Below, piece after piece: positions 59,793 to 64,000 of a stretch of DNA of 64,000 nucleotides (positions are counted from its first letter, which is position 1; the number at the start of each line of letters is the position of its first letter). Made by a program: the position numbers and the translations under genes. This stretch comes from Cantharellus purpuraceus (lineage: Eukaryota > Basidiomycota > Agaricomycetes > Cantharellales > Hydnaceae): contig JALBUN010000034.1 of the NCBI GenBank assembly GCA_025174535.1, forward strand, positions 226,501 to 290,500, read 5' to 3'. A model generated the notes under the pieces. The model saw nothing but the letters and a program-made list of their open reading frames with translations, ran no database searches and had not been told where the DNA came from.

Positions 59793-62700
59793 TCATGATT
59801 GCGCCGAGCGCGATACTCGTACAAAGTCTGTGAAGAACTTTTTGAACGCTTTACTATCCAGGTCCTTGAGTTTTGTGGCGAAATCATGCGCCACCTCAGG
59901 GGGACAGTTTTGAGACGGTAGGAAGACGTTAACGAGGAAGTCAAAGGCTTCTTGACCTCTGGTTTTGCATATTAGTTGTAGCAATCCACCAATTTCGTGG
60001 CAGAGCTAGATGGCACCCGGCCATTAGTAGACTTATTAGCTCTGATATTATGGATATCAACTCACTACCATCATCTGGCCGTCCTTAACATTGAACTCAG
60101 CTGCTGACGGCACTTTGAATGATACCGGCACTAATTGCTCATACACAAAGCGTTCGAATCCAGGTACCTGTTCCGAGGCAACACCATTCCCGTTCGCAAT
60201 CTCATTCGATAAAGAGGGAGGGTGACCCCAAATGGTAACTGCTCGGGAAAGAAAGGCGAAAGCTAGCTTCTGGCCATTGTTATCCGAGAAGTCCTGTGCG
60301 ATCCGTACCACACTGGTGAGGAGGTCTTCAAATATACCCTTGTTACCTATAGAACAAATTATAAAGTTCAGTTGTGCTAACGATCGATAGATTAGGCGTA
60401 CGTTCTGAAGTGAACACGACATGCAGTTTGACGGCCATAATGTTATTTAGCAAAGACAAGTATGCCTTTTTTGTCTCCATATGGACTTGCCTGTCCTCGG
60501 CACTATTGATAGGAATAGAGAGGATAGAAATGACGTGGGTGCTTAGTGGCGTGATAAGTTGATCCAGGACATCGAGGATTTGGTTCTGGGACGTGCATCA
60601 GCAGTCAACTAGCACGATAGCATGAAAACAGTACCTGCAGCTTGTGAACGAGCAACGATATGAATTGTATGAACTCCACAAGTTCTCCCGAATCGAAATG
60701 TGCCAACAGACTAGCCATCAAAGCAGGAATGTATTTCACCATGGTTGGACCTGTTGAAGCCAATAAACGTGCAAATGCAGAACGCGTCTACGGCAAAGAA
60801 TTGAGTAAACTCATGTTGGCGTGAGTCAAAACAAACCCACTGCTTCTCGAACGACCTTATATCTATTCATGGCGTCCAATGTCACGATAATTGCTTGCGC
60901 CGCCTGCTCAAAGACTGCCAGTGGTGGTAGTATCCAATCGTTCGGTACTGGATTTGGAAAGTCTACAAATCCTTTCGAAATGCTACCGAGTGCCATGATA
61001 TAATGATGCACTTGCAATACTGGCAGCACATCCTGCGGCCCATTCATTGGGGTCTGTATAGCTCTCTCCATGCTATCTATCAGTGGTTTCATAAGACTTT
61101 GAAGCAAGGCAGCCTGTTGGTCAGGCATCGAGAACGTGAGTGAAACCAGCGTGCCAGCGGCTTCATATAGATAAACTTGAGAATCAAAGACACTGGGTTC
61201 ATTGATGGCTTCGAAAAGAATATCTTGGTCAGATGACTCGGGTTCCGGTAGATCTGCTTGTACAACCAGGGAGTCGCGGATGCCGTCAAGAAGATTGACT
61301 ACAATATCAATCGGAACCTCGTTCCTATCCTCTTTAATAAATTTGTGGAATAGATAAGATGCGCGGGCTCTAACGCTCGGCTTTGGGTGGTGAATCCCTC
61401 TGTGAATGTCAATGGGAATCCAGACCATCCGGAAAACCAATTTGATTGTACTCACCTCACATCCACGAGCGCTTGAATGACTGGTATGATACATTCTTTA
61501 CGAACTTTGAAGAAATCGCCATATTTCGCCGACGTCTCAAAGAACTGCATCACAACTGTTGAATGAGGATAGGCAGATATCCCCGATCGAACGAGTGTGA
61601 ACATCATCTCGCCATGCGATGTGAGTGGAAACTCGGAATAGTCTGTCGTTTTGCGCTTCTCCTTCTGGATAGTCCCCGGAACTTCGCAGAACGCAGCCCT
61701 TCCCTTCTGCCCTGCAGAAGCATTCTTCAATTTAGTTAAAATTATCAGGTGAGAAGCAAAGCATGCTAGCCTCTGACAATCTCGCCATACAGGTAGACCA
61801 AATGTATGGCAAGTTCTGCATCTTGCCACTTGATGTTGACACCACCCTCAAACGCAGTCAATGTCGTAATGGCCACGGAGTGTATCGTGTTCGTCACAAG
61901 CTCGCTGTCTAACGTCTGGATCGAGTCCAAGAAGACCCTAAGATCCTAGAGGCAAACATAAGGGGTAAGAAGTGAGGACCATCGAGCAAAAGAGTATCAC
62001 ACTTTTCGTAATAGGTCAAAGGCAGCCAAGTCATCTTCGTCCATATCCTCAGGGTCATCTTCTTCATCCCATTTCATTTTTTCTAGAATTGTTTCTAGAG
62101 TCTGGTTGAGGAATGCCCGTTTCTCTGATGATATAGGCTCGTCAGGATTATTCTTCTTAGCTCGCTTATACTGGTGGCTAGCATGAGACGTATGCCGAGC
62201 GGGGTCTGGGTAAGACATACCGCAAGGAACAAGCTGGTGAGCAACGGGAACACAGTAGAGGATGTGTCGTCGTATTCGTCAGCCAAAAAGCGAAGCATTA
62301 CGGGCAGAACCTGTTTTAGCAGCTCTCCAGCACCCACACGAATCTCTTCATCTGCATTGTTCTGCGACAATCACAGTAAGCCATCTTTACATATCAATCC
62401 CTTTATGAACTCACGTCTTCCCATAATTTGACCAACTCCTGACCCAGTCCGCACAAGAGCCGGCCCAATGCTTCTCTGTAGGACTCTTCTCCTTCATCCA
62501 CTTGATCTTGCGCTTTCCTCTCCATCTTCTCTCTCCGGGTCCTTTCCTCCAGGGTATCAAGTACCTGGCCCAGTGCCAGCACTTTGAGAAGCTGCAGCTT
62601 GTCTGCTGGTGATTTTAATCCTTTTTGGAGCATTTTGAGAAGGGCGACAGAGGTAGCTAGTCGAATGGCTAGTGAAGGATCAGAGAGGAGGGTGAATAAA

Positions 62701-63728
62701 AGCTGGATGGTTTGCGGGGTAACGGTGAGATTGATATCAATCCAATCTATGGTAGTTTTGAGTTCAATATATAGTAGTTTTGAGTTCAATATTACAGTAC
62801 TGGGAGACGAACTCACGGATGTAGGAACCGAACGCCCTGACACCCCAATCTACGACTTCCTCATTGACTTCTTCCTCCCTTTCAAACGCCGATTGCGCTT
62901 CCCCTTTCCTTAAAGCTCTCATTCTATCTGCACCTTTACTTACGATCGTCAATACGGCATCGTTAATTATCGGCGCATCCCTCTCCCTGACAGCGTCTCG
63001 CACACGCGTATCTCGAGCGTGGCGTGCAACAGAAAATGACCGTGCTGATTTGAGAAGTTGATCGGCCACCTCGCCAGATATTTCTATTAATATGTGAAAG
63101 AGAAGAAGAGAGATGTGGGGATTGAGGGAGCCAGAGGTGGAAGAAGTAGGTGGACTAATCAGTGTAAAGAGATCATTGAAGAACGTGGGATACTGGGCGG
63201 GATAGGTGCAAACGAAGAAGAGGGATAGGATGTGAGAGAATTTATTGCGTAAAACTGGCAATTGCTGTCAGTTGGATGCTGGAACGGCCATATACGGAGT
63301 CATACATGTAGCATTTGCTTCTGCAGGTCCAAAGACATATTCGGACTGGATATAGTTGAATAGGCCCTGCTGTAAGGCTTGGAAAGACTCCTCATCAAGC
63401 GGCTCGACTCTAAGGTGTAATCAATAAGCAACGCATCTTTCTCCGTTGAAATGCCGAGAATCTAGGACCGAGATAGATGAGAAACACACCTGTCATCAAG
63501 GAAATCCTCTAAGACGCGTAAAGCCCATAACCGCACTTGTGGCGGGTGTTTTCGAGTGCCTTCAGCTCCCGCCTCCACGAAAAGTGACAATGCGAGCTTC
63601 CAAGTTTCCGAAGCATTTCGTTGTACTGTGGCAAGATATTCAAGAGCCTGGGCATGTAGAGCCCTGTCATGTAAAGGATCCGCCGCAATATAGACAGCCT
63701 GAACAACCCGCGTCACCTCGTCATCCAT
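59793..63728 (-). CDS. los1: Exportin-T (tRNA nuclear export, Los1/XPOT)
   Basis: Multi-exon gene from the ATG at 63728 to TGA at 59793. The start MDDEVTRVVQAVYIAADPLH is typical of exportin-T. The importin-beta N-terminal region follows: ATFLRNKFSHILSLFFVCTY, PTFFNDLFTLI, LKSARSFSVARHARD and DWGVRAFGSYI. Then come HEAT-like helices (IDINLTVTPQTIQLLFTLLS, YKRAKKNNPDEP, KGRAAFCEVPGTIQKEKR, HHPKPSVRARASYLF, PALMASLLAHFDSGELVEF). It ends NVFLPSQNCPPEVAHDF, LDSKAFKKFFTDFVRVSR. It binds mature tRNA with Ran-GTP and carries it out of the nucleus. One intron (near 61.7-61.8 kb) seems to use a GC donor. The start codon overlaps the stop of the upstream gene. Confidence 0.92.
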
Positions 63729-64000
63729 TGCATACAAAGCTTGGAGAAGTGAGAAATCGGATCCGTTAACGAAAACTTATAGGCAACGATTCCAGGTGAA
63801 AGAATGGAAGATATTGGCACAAGGAGACGGCTGTGATCAGCCACCAAGCGTGTGGCAATACCTAAAGCGCCAAACCCCTTTGCACACGACTTGTGCTATT
63901 AAATTTCAAAGACCGCCCAAGTAAGCTATGGAATGGGTTTCCCACATACCATATATCCTTTCTCCATGCCTTCACTTTGCCTCACGCCCTCATTGCTTGC
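63713..64000 (-). CDS. 3' end of an unknown gene, overlapping the exportin start
   Basis: A minus-strand frame enters from the window edge (SNEGVRQSEGMEKGYM), is cut by an intron with GTATGT and TTTAATAG borders, and continues HKSCAKGFGALGIATRLVA, LLVPISSILSPGIVAYKF and ISHFSKLCMQWMTR to a TGA at 63713. The frame is open throughout and has protein-like composition. No family is recognised from this C-terminal piece. Its last 16 nt overlap the first 16 nt of the exportin-T coding sequence in another frame on the same strand. The gene is partial because it runs off the window. Confidence 0.6.

Overview
The window looks like nuclear DNA of a filamentous basidiomycete, most likely an Agaricomycete. 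Genes lie on both strands and are cut by many introns of about 45-70 bp with GT(A/G)(C/A/T)GT-type donors and YAG acceptors. The gene set is typical eukaryotic housekeeping (tRNA exportin, cullin-3, ER Hsp40, very-long-chain enoyl reductase, glutamate decarboxylase, RasGAP, PalA/Rim20). Several families (ECM11-domain protein, fungal A1 proteases, DM9 proteins) fit this group. I see no rRNA, no convincing tRNA, no operon and no CRISPR array. Exon chains were assembled by eye from splice signals and reading frame. Where stated, exon lengths sum to a multiple of three.

Layout. 1-5 kb: a TPR protein (+) converges on a coiled-coil protein (-). 6.0-10.1 kb: a three-unit tandem array, each unit with one four-exon gene for a small beta-trefoil-like protein (-) and its own TATA box. 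11.06-12.62 kb: a non-autonomous element with perfectly co-linear 199-bp terminal inverted repeats, lying against the truncated end of a minus-strand coding sequence. 13.3-22.3 kb: TSC13-type enoyl reductase (+), two hypothetical genes (-), an ECM11-domain gene (+) and a secreted aspartic protease (-). 23.7-25.8 kb: a duplicated pair of DM9-domain genes (-), one intact and one probably decayed. 27.5-28.9 kb: a protein kinase (+) behind short degenerate repeats. 30.4-33.7 kb: a BRO1-domain PalA/Rim20 homologue (-). 34.7-37.1 kb: glutamate decarboxylase (+).

38-46.9 kb is gene-poor. It holds unresolved exon-like stretches, a relic of a secreted KRE9-like gene and two small Pro/Tyr-rich proteins (+). 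46.9-54.8 kb is dense on the plus strand: RasGAP, a membrane-type aspartic protease and an ER J-protein ending in KDEL. 56.5-64 kb is dense on the minus strand: cullin-3, exportin-T and the 3' end of another gene whose stop codon overlaps the exportin start codon.

The genes do not form one obvious pathway. The most notable points are the trefoil gene array, the inverted-repeat element whose two arms differ only by transitions concentrated at CpG sites, several introns that appear to begin with GC, and the 16-nt same-strand gene overlap at the right edge.
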